From contig DATKAB010000053.1 in assembly GCA_035498555.1 (NCBI GenBank), forward strand, positions 1-62,607: 62,607 nucleotides of DNA, in the 5' to 3' direction. The translations under genes were made by a program, and so were the position numbers. The notes under the pieces are model-generated. The model worked only from the letters and a program-made list of their open reading frames with translations. It made no database searches and had not been told where the DNA came from. Below are positions 44,974-52,513 of the stretch, one piece after another (position 1 is the stretch's first letter; each line of letters opens with the position of its first letter). The stretch is from Candidatus Sulfotelmatobacter sp. GTDB lineage: Bacteria; Eisenbacteria; RBG-16-71-46.

Positions 44974-47234
44974 TGACGCGGCGCCGGTGGGTGTTCCTCG
45001 TGGCGTGTCTGGCGCCGGTCGCCGTCGCCTCGGCCGCCCGCGGCGCGGTGACGATCAACGTTCAGGTGTCCAAGAGCTCGGTGACGATCGGCGAGTCGAT
45101 CACCATGGAAGTGAGCGTCGAGGGCGCCAGCGGCGGCGTCGGCGAGCCGGATCTCAATCTTCCCGGCGGATTCGAAGTGCTGGCCAGCGCGCGCGGCCAG
45201 AACTTCTCATGGATCAACGGCCGCAGCTCGAGCACGCTCACATTTCAGTACGAGATCGCGCCCTCTCAGGCCGGGAAGTTCAAGCTCGGGCCGGTGCGGG
45301 TCAAGGTCGGCGGTCAGAGCTACGAAAGCGAGGCCGTGGACGTCGAGGTGACGGCCGCACCGCGCCAGCTCTCCGGCAGCACGTCGGGCGCGGCATCGCT
45401 GGTGGCGGAGGTGACGCCCGCCAACCCCTATGTCGGCCAGCCGGTGGTATTGCGCGTGCGCCTGATCCTGCACGCCACGCTCGCCGAAGATCCGCAGTAC
45501 ACCGCGCCCGCCACGACCGGCTTCTGGGCCGAGCGGGTGAGCGATCCCGAATCCTACTTCGCCCAGCAGGGCGGCGAACGCGTGCTGGTGACCGAGACAC
45601 GCCAGCGGCTCTACCCGCTCGCGCCTGGCACGGTCACGATCGGCGAGGCTTCGGCGAGCCTGGTGCTCGCGGACGAGAGCTCGCCATTCTCGATCTTTGG
45701 CGGCGCCCGGCACATGCAGGTGGCGCGCAGCGCACCGGTCTCGGTGAACGTGCAGGCGCTACCCTCGGGAGCCCCGGCCGGCTTCGATGGCGCGGTGGGA
45801 ACGCTCACGCCCGGCTGGACCGCCGATCGAGCGAGCGGCCCGCAGGACGTCCCGGTCACCGTGCGTCTGGACGTTCGCGGCGCCGGCAATCTTCCGCTCC
45901 TGCATACGCCGTCGCTCGATCTTCCCGATTTCGAGATCTTCGGCAGCACCCTCGAGGACAGCCTGCCCGCGCCCGGAAGCGCCGGCGGCGGGCGGCGACG
46001 CTTCCAGTGGACGCTGTTGCCGCGCCACAGCGGCACGCTCGCGATCCGCGCGCCGAACTTCTGCTGGTTCGATCCCGAAGCGCGGGCGTATCGCACGCTC
46101 CGCGCGCCGGCGTTGACGCTGGTGGTCGGACCGCCGGTCGGATCGAACGCTTCCTCGGGCGACGAATCGTTCCCGGGAGTCTTCCTGCGGAATCCCGCCG
46201 ATCCGGGAGCGTCGCCGGGCCGGCCGTGGGGCCTGGGCCTCGCGGGACTGCTGCTCGGCGGCGCGCTGCTGCTGTGGCGGCGGTCCATCCCTTCCGCCGG
46301 CGACGCTGCCAGCCAGGCGCAGCAGCGCGAATGGCTGCGCGCCATCGGGCTCGCGCACGGCCCCGAGTTCTGGGACGCCGCCGATCGCGCCGCGACCTGG
46401 CTCGAGCGGGAGGGTCGCCCGGCCGGGTCGCTGCCGCGCGAAGTTTCGGCGGCGCGCTACAGCGGCGTCTCGACCGACGAGAGTCGGATTCGTCGCCGGC
46501 TGGTGGAGCTGTTGTCCTCGACGCTCGAGCGCGGCGCCGCCCGGCAGGGGCCGCGGTGGGCCGCCGCGGCCCTCGCGCTCGCGGCGCTGGCGCTGGCGGT
46601 GTGGGCGGCGCCTCACGGCGGCGACGATCGCGACCGCTTGCGCGCTCAGCAGGCCGACGAACTGGCGAAGCAGGGCGATCTCGACGGCGCCCGCTCCGCC
46701 TGGCTCGAATTGTGGCGCTCGCACCATGCGGCGTCGCTGGCAGCTCGACTGGCGTGGGTCGAGATCCGCCGCGGCCGCGTGGGGGAGGCGGCGGCCTGGG
46801 TGGTGCGCGGCGACGCCGGAACCCCACGCGATCCCGCGCTCCGGTTCGTCGCCGAGCGCGTGCGCGAGGCGGGCGGGCTGTCGGGAGAGCGCGCGACTCC
46901 CGTACCCATACGTCCGCTCGAATGGGGAGTGATGTCGGGCCTGCTCGCGCTGCTGGCGCTCACCGCCTGGCCGCGCCGGGCGTGGGTGCTCGCCGGCCTG
47001 CTGCTGAGCGTGGCGCTGGCGGCGGGGCCGTGGATCGGGCGCGCGCTCGATGGCGGGGCCGAACGCGCCGTGCTGCTCCGCACGGCCACTCTGGAAGGCT
47101 CCGACGTCGAGCTCGAACCCGGCCAGGTGGTGCGGGTGATCGCGAAGCAGCCGGCGTCGTTCGTGGTGCGGGTGGGTGCGCTCCAGGGGACTTTGCCCGC
47201 CGACGCGCTGGCCAGCGGAACCGCGGCCCCATGA
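44973..47234 (+). CDS. BatD-BatE fusion: oxygen-tolerance protein plus TPR/SH3 region
   Basis: A 753-residue protein starting at GTG 44973, overlapping the previous TAG. It has a signal peptide (1-25), three or so immunoglobulin-like periplasmic domains of BatD (28-400), and membrane helices near 415-434 and 528-546. A helical repeat region (about 550-640) like BatE TPRs follows, then paired helices at 653-690 and a C-terminal SH3-like domain (697-746, RAVLLRTATLEGSDVELEPG). BatD and BatE are usually separate; here they are a single frame. The 3' end overlaps the PAP2 gene by four bases. Confidence 0.85.
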   Translation: MTRRRWVFLVACLAPVAVASAARGAVTINVQVSKSSVTIGESITMEVSVEGASGGVGEPDLNLPGGFEVLASARGQNFSWINGRSSSTLTFQYEIAPSQAGKFKLGPVRVKVGGQSYESEAVDVEVTAAPRQLSGSTSGAASLVAEVTPANPYVGQPVVLRVRLILHATLAEDPQYTAPATTGFWAERVSDPESYFAQQGGERVLVTETRQRLYPLAPGTVTIGEASASLVLADESSPFSIFGGARHMQVARSAPVSVNVQALPSGAPAGFDGAVGTLTPGWTADRASGPQDVPVTVRLDVRGAGNLPLLHTPSLDLPDFEIFGSTLEDSLPAPGSAGGGRRRFQWTLLPRHSGTLAIRAPNFCWFDPEARAYRTLRAPALTLVVGPPVGSNASSGDESFPGVFLRNPADPGASPGRPWGLGLAGLLLGGALLLWRRSIPSAGDAASQAQQREWLRAIGLAHGPEFWDAADRAATWLEREGRPAGSLPREVSAARYSGVSTDESRIRRRLVELLSSTLERGAARQGPRWAAAALALAALALAVWAAPHGGDDRDRLRAQQADELAKQGDLDGARSAWLELWRSHHAASLAARLAWVEIRRGRVGEAAAWVVRGDAGTPRDPALRFVAERVREAGGLSGERATPVPIRPLEWGVMSGLLALLALTAWPRRAWVLAGLLLSVALAAGPWIGRALDGGAERAVLLRTATLEGSDVELEPGQVVRVIAKQPASFVVRVGALQGTLPADALASGTAAP

Positions 47235-47818
47235 AGCCGGCCTCGTGGCTGCTGGCGATCGCGTTGCTCGGGCCGATCCAATCGCTCGACGTGGCGATCG
47301 AGGCGCGGATTCAGGAGACGAGGCGGCCGTGGCTCGAGCGACCCATGCACGAGCTCACCGAGATCGGGAGGCCGGTCTGGGTGCTCTCGGGCCTGCTGGC
47401 GGTGGCGCTTCTGGATGGGGGAACGGGCGTGGCGACGGTCCGCGGGTGCGTCGCGGTGCTGATTCCGGTCAACCTCATGGTGGAAGGGCTGAAGTGGGGC
47501 GTGGGGCGCACGCGCCCCGATGGCGACACCCGGCGCGCCAATTCATCCTTTCCTTCGAGTCACGCGGCCAACGCCATGGCTCTGGCGTGGATGCTCTCGC
47601 GACGCTGGCCTCGAGGCCGGCTCGCGTTCTGGACCCTGGCTCTGCTGATCACCTGGTCCCGGATGTACCTGAACCGGCACTATCCGACCGATTGTCTGGC
47701 GAGCGTCGTGATCGGCATCGGCTGCGCGATTCTGATTTGCAGTCGCTGGCCGCGGCTGGACCCGGCGCGGGCGCGAGCGATCGTGAAATCCGCAGAGCGA
47801 GCCTCCGAATCGCCGTAG
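47231..47818 (+). CDS. PAP2-family lipid phosphatase
   Basis: A 195-residue membrane phosphatase of the PAP2 superfamily, which dephosphorylates phosphatidate, phosphatidylglycerophosphate or undecaprenyl pyrophosphate. The three-part active site is complete: KWGVGRTRP, FPSSHA, and SRMYLNRHYPTD. There are about five membrane helices. It overlaps the Bat fusion by four bases, so it is co-transcribed. Carrier-lipid recycling would fit the envelope-rich window, but the substrate is unknown. Confidence 0.88.
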   Translation: MKPASWLLAIALLGPIQSLDVAIEARIQETRRPWLERPMHELTEIGRPVWVLSGLLAVALLDGGTGVATVRGCVAVLIPVNLMVEGLKWGVGRTRPDGDTRRANSSFPSSHAANAMALAWMLSRRWPRGRLAFWTLALLITWSRMYLNRHYPTDCLASVVIGIGCAILICSRWPRLDPARARAIVKSAERASESP

Positions 47819-47838
47819 CGAGGCGCCTGGGGCTCTGC

Positions 47839-47844
47839 TAGTCT
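47839..47844 (+). promoter_or_regulatory. Candidate -10 box before the PTS-IIA-like gene
   Basis: TAGTCT lies about 30 bases before ATG 47875 in the context GCTAGTCTCC, like the rplM box. The position 18 bp upstream (GTAGCG) is not a convincing -35. Confidence 0.3.
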
Positions 47845-47874
47845 CCACTTCGCCGTGAGGAGGTCTTTCGGGCG

Positions 47875-48339
47875 ATGTCGATTCTGCTGTTGCCACCACT
47901 GCTCGACACCTCGCTCTGCATCTCCGATCTCAAGTCCCGAACTCGCGAAGCGGCGCTCGCCGAGCTGGTGCATGCGCTGAACGGCGGCGCGGTGCGAGAC
48001 GGCGGATTGCTGCGCGAGTCGCTCGCGCGGCGTGAGCGCCTCGCCACCACCGCGATCGGGAAGGGCTTGGCCTTTCCCAACGTGCGCAGTCTGAGCGTGG
48101 GAGAATCCCGCCTGGTGCTGGCCCGCTCCTCTCGCGGAGTCGCATGGGATGCGGGCGATCGCCAGCCTGTGCATCTGCTGTGCGCGGTGCTGTCGCCCGC
48201 CGAGTGGACCGAGGAAATGCACCACGAATCGCTGACCCGGGCGGTGAACGCGCTGAAACTCCAGCGCAGCAGGCAGCGGCTGCTCGACGCCGAGGGCGAG
48301 CGAGCGCTCCGCGATCTGTGGCGGGAGCTGCTCGCATGA
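47875..48339 (+). CDS. PTS EIIA (fructose/Ntr)-like protein lacking the phosphorylation histidine
   Basis: A 154-residue protein of the PTS IIA type-2 fold. The segment TTAIGKGLAFPNVRSLSVGE (residues 58-77) aligns with the family TGIGNGIAIPHAR; the phosphorylated His is Asn (N69). GDRQPVHLLCAVLSP also matches the family. It therefore probably cannot carry phosphate and may be an allosteric or sensor protein. ATG 47875 follows AGGAGG (47858-47863). The next gene overlaps by four bases. No other PTS component is in the window. Confidence 0.8.
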   Translation: MSILLLPPLLDTSLCISDLKSRTREAALAELVHALNGGAVRDGGLLRESLARRERLATTAIGKGLAFPNVRSLSVGESRLVLARSSRGVAWDAGDRQPVHLLCAVLSPAEWTEEMHHESLTRAVNALKLQRSRQRLLDAEGERALRDLWRELLA

Positions 48340-48674
48340 CCGAGGCGCACGCGCTGCTCCAGGTGCAGGAAATCGACCTCCTGCTGCAGGAATGGTCGCT
48401 GCCCGTGAGCCGGGTGAGGCTGGTGAGGATGGGGTTCCCCACCGGCGACGACCGATCGCTTCAGCGCGCTCGCCAGAAACTGTTCACGGGGCTGGAGCGC
48501 CGCTGGCAGCGGCTTTACGAGCGGGCGCTGCTGCGCTACGGCCGAGGGGTGGTGGGGGTCCGGGAGCGGGTCTGCCAGGGCTGTCGGATCACGCTGCCGA
48601 CATCGGCGGCCCCCGGACCGGGGGAATCGCTCACGCTTTGTGAATCCTGCGGCCGGATCCTCTACTGGGGCTAG
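48336..48674 (+). CDS. Small C4 zinc-ribbon protein
   Basis: A 112-residue protein with an N-terminal helical, probably coiled-coil part (1-75) and a C-terminal zinc ribbon, VCQGC ... LCESCGRILYWG (four Cys). That ending is typical of the Zn-ribbon family whose full-length members have a longer N-terminal coiled coil (about 240 residues); this one has a shortened arm. It overlaps the PTS-IIA-like gene by four bases. Nucleic-acid or ribosome association is possible but unproven. Confidence 0.75.
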   Translation: MTEAHALLQVQEIDLLLQEWSLPVSRVRLVRMGFPTGDDRSLQRARQKLFTGLERRWQRLYERALLRYGRGVVGVRERVCQGCRITLPTSAAPGPGESLTLCESCGRILYWG

Positions 48675-48794
48675 CCCCCGCCTCCGATTTCGGCGTCTTT
48701 CCGCGCCTTCCCCCATCCAACTGGGTCTCCCCGCTCCCGATGGGCTATTCTTGTCATGGCCGGGCGTTGGCCGTGCAGGCAGGAGGAGTCACGC

Positions 48795-49214
48795 ATGAGA
48801 CAGCCACGCGCCGCGGCTCTCGCGGTGTTGATGGTGTGGGGAGCAGGCTCGGGCTGCACCGCTCTCAAGGAAATCCCGCCCAAGGACTACGTCGGCCACG
48901 GCGATCTGAAGTCGGTTCGCCTGATAACGCGCGACAGCCTCGAATACGAGTTCGATTACGCGAAGGTTCAGGGCGATTCGATCACCGGCTACCGCCGCCG
49001 CGATGACAGCGGACCGGCCCCCGAGTACGCGAGCCTGGCGCTGCCGCTTCAGGACGTCCAGAAGCTCTCGATGCGGCAGACCGACTGGACTCGCACGATG
49101 CTCATCGGCGGGCTCGGGGTCCTGCTGGTGGCCACCGCGGGATTGGCCGCCAAGAACAGCAACTCGATCGGAGGCGGCAACGACTCCTCGGGGGGCTCGG
49201 GACGGCTTCCCTGA
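48795..49214 (+). CDS. Predicted lipoprotein with C-terminal membrane helix
   Basis: A 139-residue protein of unknown function. It has a hydrophobic N terminus ending GSGC at residue 21 (a weak lipobox: the -3 residue is Gly), a polar middle (30-100) with an Arg/Asp/Tyr-rich beta-type region, and a second hydrophobic helix (about 102-121, MLIGGLGVLLVATAGLAA) followed by a Gly/Ser tail. ATG 48795 has a strong site, AGGAGGAG, six bases upstream; TATTCT at 48746 may be a -10. It converges on the minus-strand gene at a shared hairpin. Confidence 0.65.
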   Translation: MRQPRAAALAVLMVWGAGSGCTALKEIPPKDYVGHGDLKSVRLITRDSLEYEFDYAKVQGDSITGYRRRDDSGPAPEYASLALPLQDVQKLSMRQTDWTRTMLIGGLGVLLVATAGLAAKNSNSIGGGNDSSGGSGRLP

Positions 49215-49221
49215 GCCGCGC

Positions 49222-49248
49222 GGTCACGGTTTCCAGCTCACCGTGACC
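49222..49248. terminator. Bidirectional hairpin between convergent genes
   Basis: GGTCACGGT (49222-49230) pairs perfectly with ACCGTGACC (49240-49248), 9-bp stem and 9-base loop. It lies eight bases after the lipoprotein stop and covers the 3' codons of the minus-strand gene. No long T-run on either side. Confidence 0.45.
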
Positions 49249-49610
49249 AGTGCCGCCGCTCCCGCACCGATCAGGCTCGCGGAGAGGTCCAGGGGATCGA
49301 ATCCGCCGGTGCGCCGATCGGCGATCTCCTTGCCCAGCGCCAGAACGCCGACCCCGGTGAACGCGGCCCACGGTTGCCGGGTCGCGATGCCGATGGCGAG
49401 CCCGGCGGTGAACCCGAGAGAGGCGTGCTGGAGACGGTCGCTGCGCAGCAGACCGGTCTGCCAGGCGCGGTCGGACGGGGCGGGGAGCGGCGCGGCAGGT
49501 CGCGCTTCGGCGCGACACGGAAGTGGGCTCGCGATCAAGGCCAGCGCCAGGATCAGCATCAGCGCCGCGACTCGGAGGCCTGGCGGAGATCCAGCGGGTG
49601 TTTCGTTCAT
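49224..49610 (-). CDS. Small exported protein, YfiM/DUF2279-like
   Basis: The only minus-strand gene. The 128 residues comprise a signal peptide (hydrophobic 14-28, then PLPCRAEARP) and a membrane-associated domain with DRLQHASLGFTAGLAIG, LALGKEIAD and GFDPLDLSASLIGAGAA. That D..xH...G / GKE..D / D...D pattern recalls YfiM/DUF2279 predicted lipoproteins. ATG (49610-49608) lies six bases after TAGATT (49622-49617) and has no Shine-Dalgarno, so it may be leaderless, although no good -35 is present. Function unknown. Confidence 0.6.
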   Translation of the reverse strand: MNETPAGSPPGLRVAALMLILALALIASPLPCRAEARPAAPLPAPSDRAWQTGLLRSDRLQHASLGFTAGLAIGIATRQPWAAFTGVGVLALGKEIADRRTGGFDPLDLSASLIGAGAAALVTVSWKP

Positions 49611-49624
49611 CTCGGGAATCTAGC

Positions 49625-51040
49625 ATGCCGACCGCGCACGAAGCCGCCGAACGCCGGCTGCGTCAGCATCTCTGGCCCGATGCGCTGGTCGAATCGCTCG
49701 ACCGTCTCGCCAAGGACGGACATCGCGCGGTGCTGGTCGGTGGCACGGTCCGCGATGCCCTGCTCGAGCGACCGGCCCACGATGTCTACGACGTCGCCAC
49801 CGACCGCTTGCCCGAGGAGGTGACGAGGGCGTTCTCCCGCGTCGAGCCGCTCGGAATCGCGCATGGAACGGTGCTCATCCTGGAGCGCGACCTGCGCATC
49901 GAATGCACCACGTTTCGCCGCGAGGGCGCCTACCTGGACGCGCGCCATCCCGAGCGCGTCGAGTTCACGCGCGAGCTCGAGCAGGATCTCGCCCGCCGCG
50001 ATCTGACCGTGAACGCGATGGCGTTCGAGGTCCGCGCCGGCCGGCTCTCCGATCCGTTCGGGGGCGTCGAGGATCTGGCGCGCCGGTCGCTTCGCGCGGT
50101 CGGCGATCCGGTCGCGCGCTTCCTCGAGGACGCCCTGCGGCCGGTGCGACTCGCCCGACTCGCGGCCACTCTCGAGATGGATCCGGACCCGGCGACCGCC
50201 GCGGCCATGTCGTCGGCGCGCGAGCGGGTCCGGCAACTGGCGGTGGAGCGGGTGCGCGTCGAGTTCGAAAAGCTGATGACCGCGCCTCGTCCGTCAGTGG
50301 GCTGGAATCTGCTGCGCGCCTCGGGGCTGCTCGAGGTCTGGATGCCGGAGCTGACGCGCTGCTATGGCGTGGTGCAGAACCGCTTCCACGCCTGGGACGT
50401 CTGGGACCACAGTCTCTACACCTGCGACGCGGCGCCTGCCGACAAGCCGGTGGTGCGCTGGGCGGCCCTGCTCCACGACCTCGGCAAGGTGGACACCCGC
50501 GCCGAGCGCGACGGCGACTTCACCTTCTACCAGCATCAGGTGGTGGGGGCGGAGCTGGCGGATCGCTTGCTCCTCCGCCTGAGATTTCCGAACCAGATGC
50601 GCGAGGACATCGTCCTCCTGGTGCGCGAGCACATGTTCGATTACCGGCCACAATGGAGCGACGCCGCGTTGCGGCGCTGGCTGCGCAAGATCGGCGTGGA
50701 CCACGTCGCCGACCTGTTCGACCTGCGGATCGCCGATGTGATCGGCAACGGTCTCAAGACCGGATTTCCCTCCCAGCTCGAGGTGATGCGCGAGCGGATC
50801 GAAGAGTTGATGCGACACGACCAGGCGTTGCACCTCGGCGATCTCGAAGTGGACGGCCGTGACGTGATGCGCGTGCTCGGCATTGGGCCGGGTCCGCGCG
50901 TCGGACTCGAGCTGGAAGCTCTGCTCGAGGAGGTGCTCGAGAATCCCGAGCGGAATCGTCGCCAGCGACTGCTCGAGCGACTCGAGGGGAGACGCTCGGA
51001 ATCCGCGCCTCCCGCGACCTCCGGCGACGCCGGAGCTTGA
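49625..51040 (+). CDS. CCA tRNA nucleotidyltransferase / poly(A) polymerase family with HD domain
   Basis: A 471-residue class II nucleotidyltransferase. The N-terminal active-site motif is VLVGGTVRDALL, followed by AHDVYDVATD (residues 51-60), the place where the family has DxD; here the two Asp are separated by two residues (D53, D56). RRDLTVNAMAF and the flexible DPFGG and RPVRLARLA blocks are present. An HD hydrolase domain follows (LHDLGKVDTRAE) with further helices. CCA-adding is the best guess; poly(A) polymerase is possible. ATG 49625 is 15 bases from the divergent minus-strand start. A hairpin near the 3' end precedes the next promoter. Confidence 0.82.
   Translation: MPTAHEAAERRLRQHLWPDALVESLDRLAKDGHRAVLVGGTVRDALLERPAHDVYDVATDRLPEEVTRAFSRVEPLGIAHGTVLILERDLRIECTTFRREGAYLDARHPERVEFTRELEQDLARRDLTVNAMAFEVRAGRLSDPFGGVEDLARRSLRAVGDPVARFLEDALRPVRLARLAATLEMDPDPATAAAMSSARERVRQLAVERVRVEFEKLMTAPRPSVGWNLLRASGLLEVWMPELTRCYGVVQNRFHAWDVWDHSLYTCDAAPADKPVVRWAALLHDLGKVDTRAERDGDFTFYQHQVVGAELADRLLLRLRFPNQMREDIVLLVREHMFDYRPQWSDAALRRWLRKIGVDHVADLFDLRIADVIGNGLKTGFPSQLEVMRERIEELMRHDQALHLGDLEVDGRDVMRVLGIGPGPRVGLELEALLEEVLENPERNRRQRLLERLEGRRSESAPPATSGDAGA
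51019..51035. terminator. Hairpin in the 3' end of the nucleotidyltransferase gene
   Basis: CTCCGGC-GAC-GCCGGAG, a perfect 7-bp stem with a 3-base loop, lies within the last codons and ends two bases before the next -35 box. Confidence 0.35.
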
Positions 51041-51066
51041 CACTGTTTTCACAAGGCCCCTATCCT
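51037..51066 (+). promoter_or_regulatory. Promoter of the polyprenyl synthase-rsfS-argS group
   Basis: TTGACA (51037-51042) overlaps the upstream TGA stop; after 18 bp comes TATCCT (51061-51066), then eight bases to TTG 51075. A strong promoter with a probable leaderless start. Confidence 0.75.
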
Positions 51067-51074
51067 GCGGCGCC

Positions 51075-52103
51075 TTGACGCTTCTGACCTCCCAGGCTGC
51101 GCTGCGCTCGGGTGCGCCCGCGCTCTCCATGTCCGCGGTCCAACGACCCGTGCGGCGCGAGCTCGAACGCGTCCAGACCATGCTGCGCGAAGCGTTTCGG
51201 ACGCCGATTCCCATTCTCAATCAGGTCGGTGGCCACGTCCTGGCCACTCGCGGCAAGAAGTTCCGGCCGACGTTGCTGCTGCTGGTGGCCAAGCTGCGTG
51301 GCGAGGCCAGCGAAGACGCGGTGCGCTGCGCGACGGTGATCGAGATGGTGCACGCCGCCGCGCTGATCCACGACGACTCGGTGGACAAGAGCGACCTCCG
51401 TCGCGGCCGCCCGACGGTGAACGGCCTGTGGACCGACGAGATGGCGATCATCGTCGGCGACTACCTCTACGCCCAGTCCATGAAGGTGCTGGTCGAGCAC
51501 GAGCTGCACCTCCCGATGGCGATCCTGGCTCAGGTGGTGTCGCAGATGACCTGCGGCGAGGCGCTCGAGTTCCAGTACGCGCACGATCTCGACGTGAACG
51601 CCGAGCAGTACGAAGAGCTGATCCGCGCCAAGACCGGCTCGCTGATCGGCGCGGCCACCGAGATCGGCGCCTGTCTCGCGGGCGCGGCGCGCGATCCCCG
51701 CCGCCGCGAGCGCTTCCGGGTGTTCGGCGAGCGGGTGGGCGTGGCGTTCCAGATCGTGGACGATCTGTTCGACTACATGAGCGACTCGGACGTGACCGGC
51801 AAGCCGGTCGGCTACGACCTGGCCGACGGCAAGGTCACCCTGCCGTTGATCGCCGCGCTGAGGAACGCCGACGAGGCGGACGCCAGGCGCCTGCGCCGAT
51901 TGGCCTCGCGCACGCGCTGGACCGCGCCGCAGTGGGAGCAGCTCAAGGAGCTGATCGCCTCCTCGGGCGGCTTCGACGCCGCGCGGCAGCGGGCCTTGAT
52001 GCTTGCCGAAGAGGCGCGACAGGTGCTTCGAGACGAACCGGCTTCGCCGGCGCGTTCGGCGCTCGAGGCGGCGGTGGACTACTGCGTCCACCGCGACCAC
52101 TGA
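51075..52103 (+). CDS. trans-Polyprenyl diphosphate synthase
   Basis: Class I prenyltransferase (octaprenyl or nonaprenyl type) that elongates allylic diphosphates for quinone side chains. From TTG 51075 it is 342 residues. It has the region GGKxxRP-like (RGKKFRPTLLL), the first Asp-rich motif LIHDDSVD followed by LRRGRPTVN, the KTG/E segment AKTGSLI and the second motif VDDLFDY. All Asp residues are in place. TTG 51075 sits eight bases behind the -10; ATG 51129 (324 residues) is an alternative and has no ribosome site. Product chain length is not predictable. Confidence 0.88.
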   Translation: MTLLTSQAALRSGAPALSMSAVQRPVRRELERVQTMLREAFRTPIPILNQVGGHVLATRGKKFRPTLLLLVAKLRGEASEDAVRCATVIEMVHAAALIHDDSVDKSDLRRGRPTVNGLWTDEMAIIVGDYLYAQSMKVLVEHELHLPMAILAQVVSQMTCGEALEFQYAHDLDVNAEQYEELIRAKTGSLIGAATEIGACLAGAARDPRRRERFRVFGERVGVAFQIVDDLFDYMSDSDVTGKPVGYDLADGKVTLPLIAALRNADEADARRLRRLASRTRWTAPQWEQLKELIASSGGFDAARQRALMLAEEARQVLRDEPASPARSALEAAVDYCVHRDH

Positions 52104-52129
52104 TCGCGCGAGCGGTCGGACCACTTGCC

Positions 52130-52513
52130 TTGAAGCCTCGCGTGCGTGAGGGCGGACTGCCGGCGCCGGCCCTGCTGCGCCTGGCCGCCGAGACCGCGGT
52201 CGCCAAGAAAGCGCGCGACGTGGTGGCGCTCGACCTGCGGGAGCTGGACGGCGTCGCCGACTACTTCCTGATCTGCTCGGGCGGCAGCGAGGTCCAGGTC
52301 AGGGCGATCGCCGACGCCATCGATGAGAAACTGCGCGAACGAGGCGCCCGCGCCTGGCATGTCGAGGGCTTCGAGGGCCGCCGCTGGGTGCTCCTCGATT
52401 TCGTGGAGGTGGTGGTGCACGTCTTTCACGAGCGCACTCGCGAGTACTACATGCTGGATCGGCTGTGGGGTGACGCCCGGAGCGTGGATCTTGGTCTGGA
52501 AGCCGCTGACTGA
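52130..52513 (+). CDS. rsfS: Ribosomal silencing factor RsfS (Iojap)
   Basis: Binds L14 and blocks subunit joining in starvation. The 127 residues carry the family core VVALDLRELDGVADYFLICS, then VRAIADAIDEKL, the WVLLDFVEVVVHVFHERTRE region and YYMLDRLWGDA. The start is TTG 52130 or GTG 52142; neither has a strong ribosome site. It lies 26 bases after the prenyl synthase and overlaps argS by 23 bases. In many genomes rsfS pairs with nadD, absent here. Confidence 0.88.
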   Translation: MKPRVREGGLPAPALLRLAAETAVAKKARDVVALDLRELDGVADYFLICSGGSEVQVRAIADAIDEKLRERGARAWHVEGFEGRRWVLLDFVEVVVHVFHERTREYYMLDRLWGDARSVDLGLEAAD

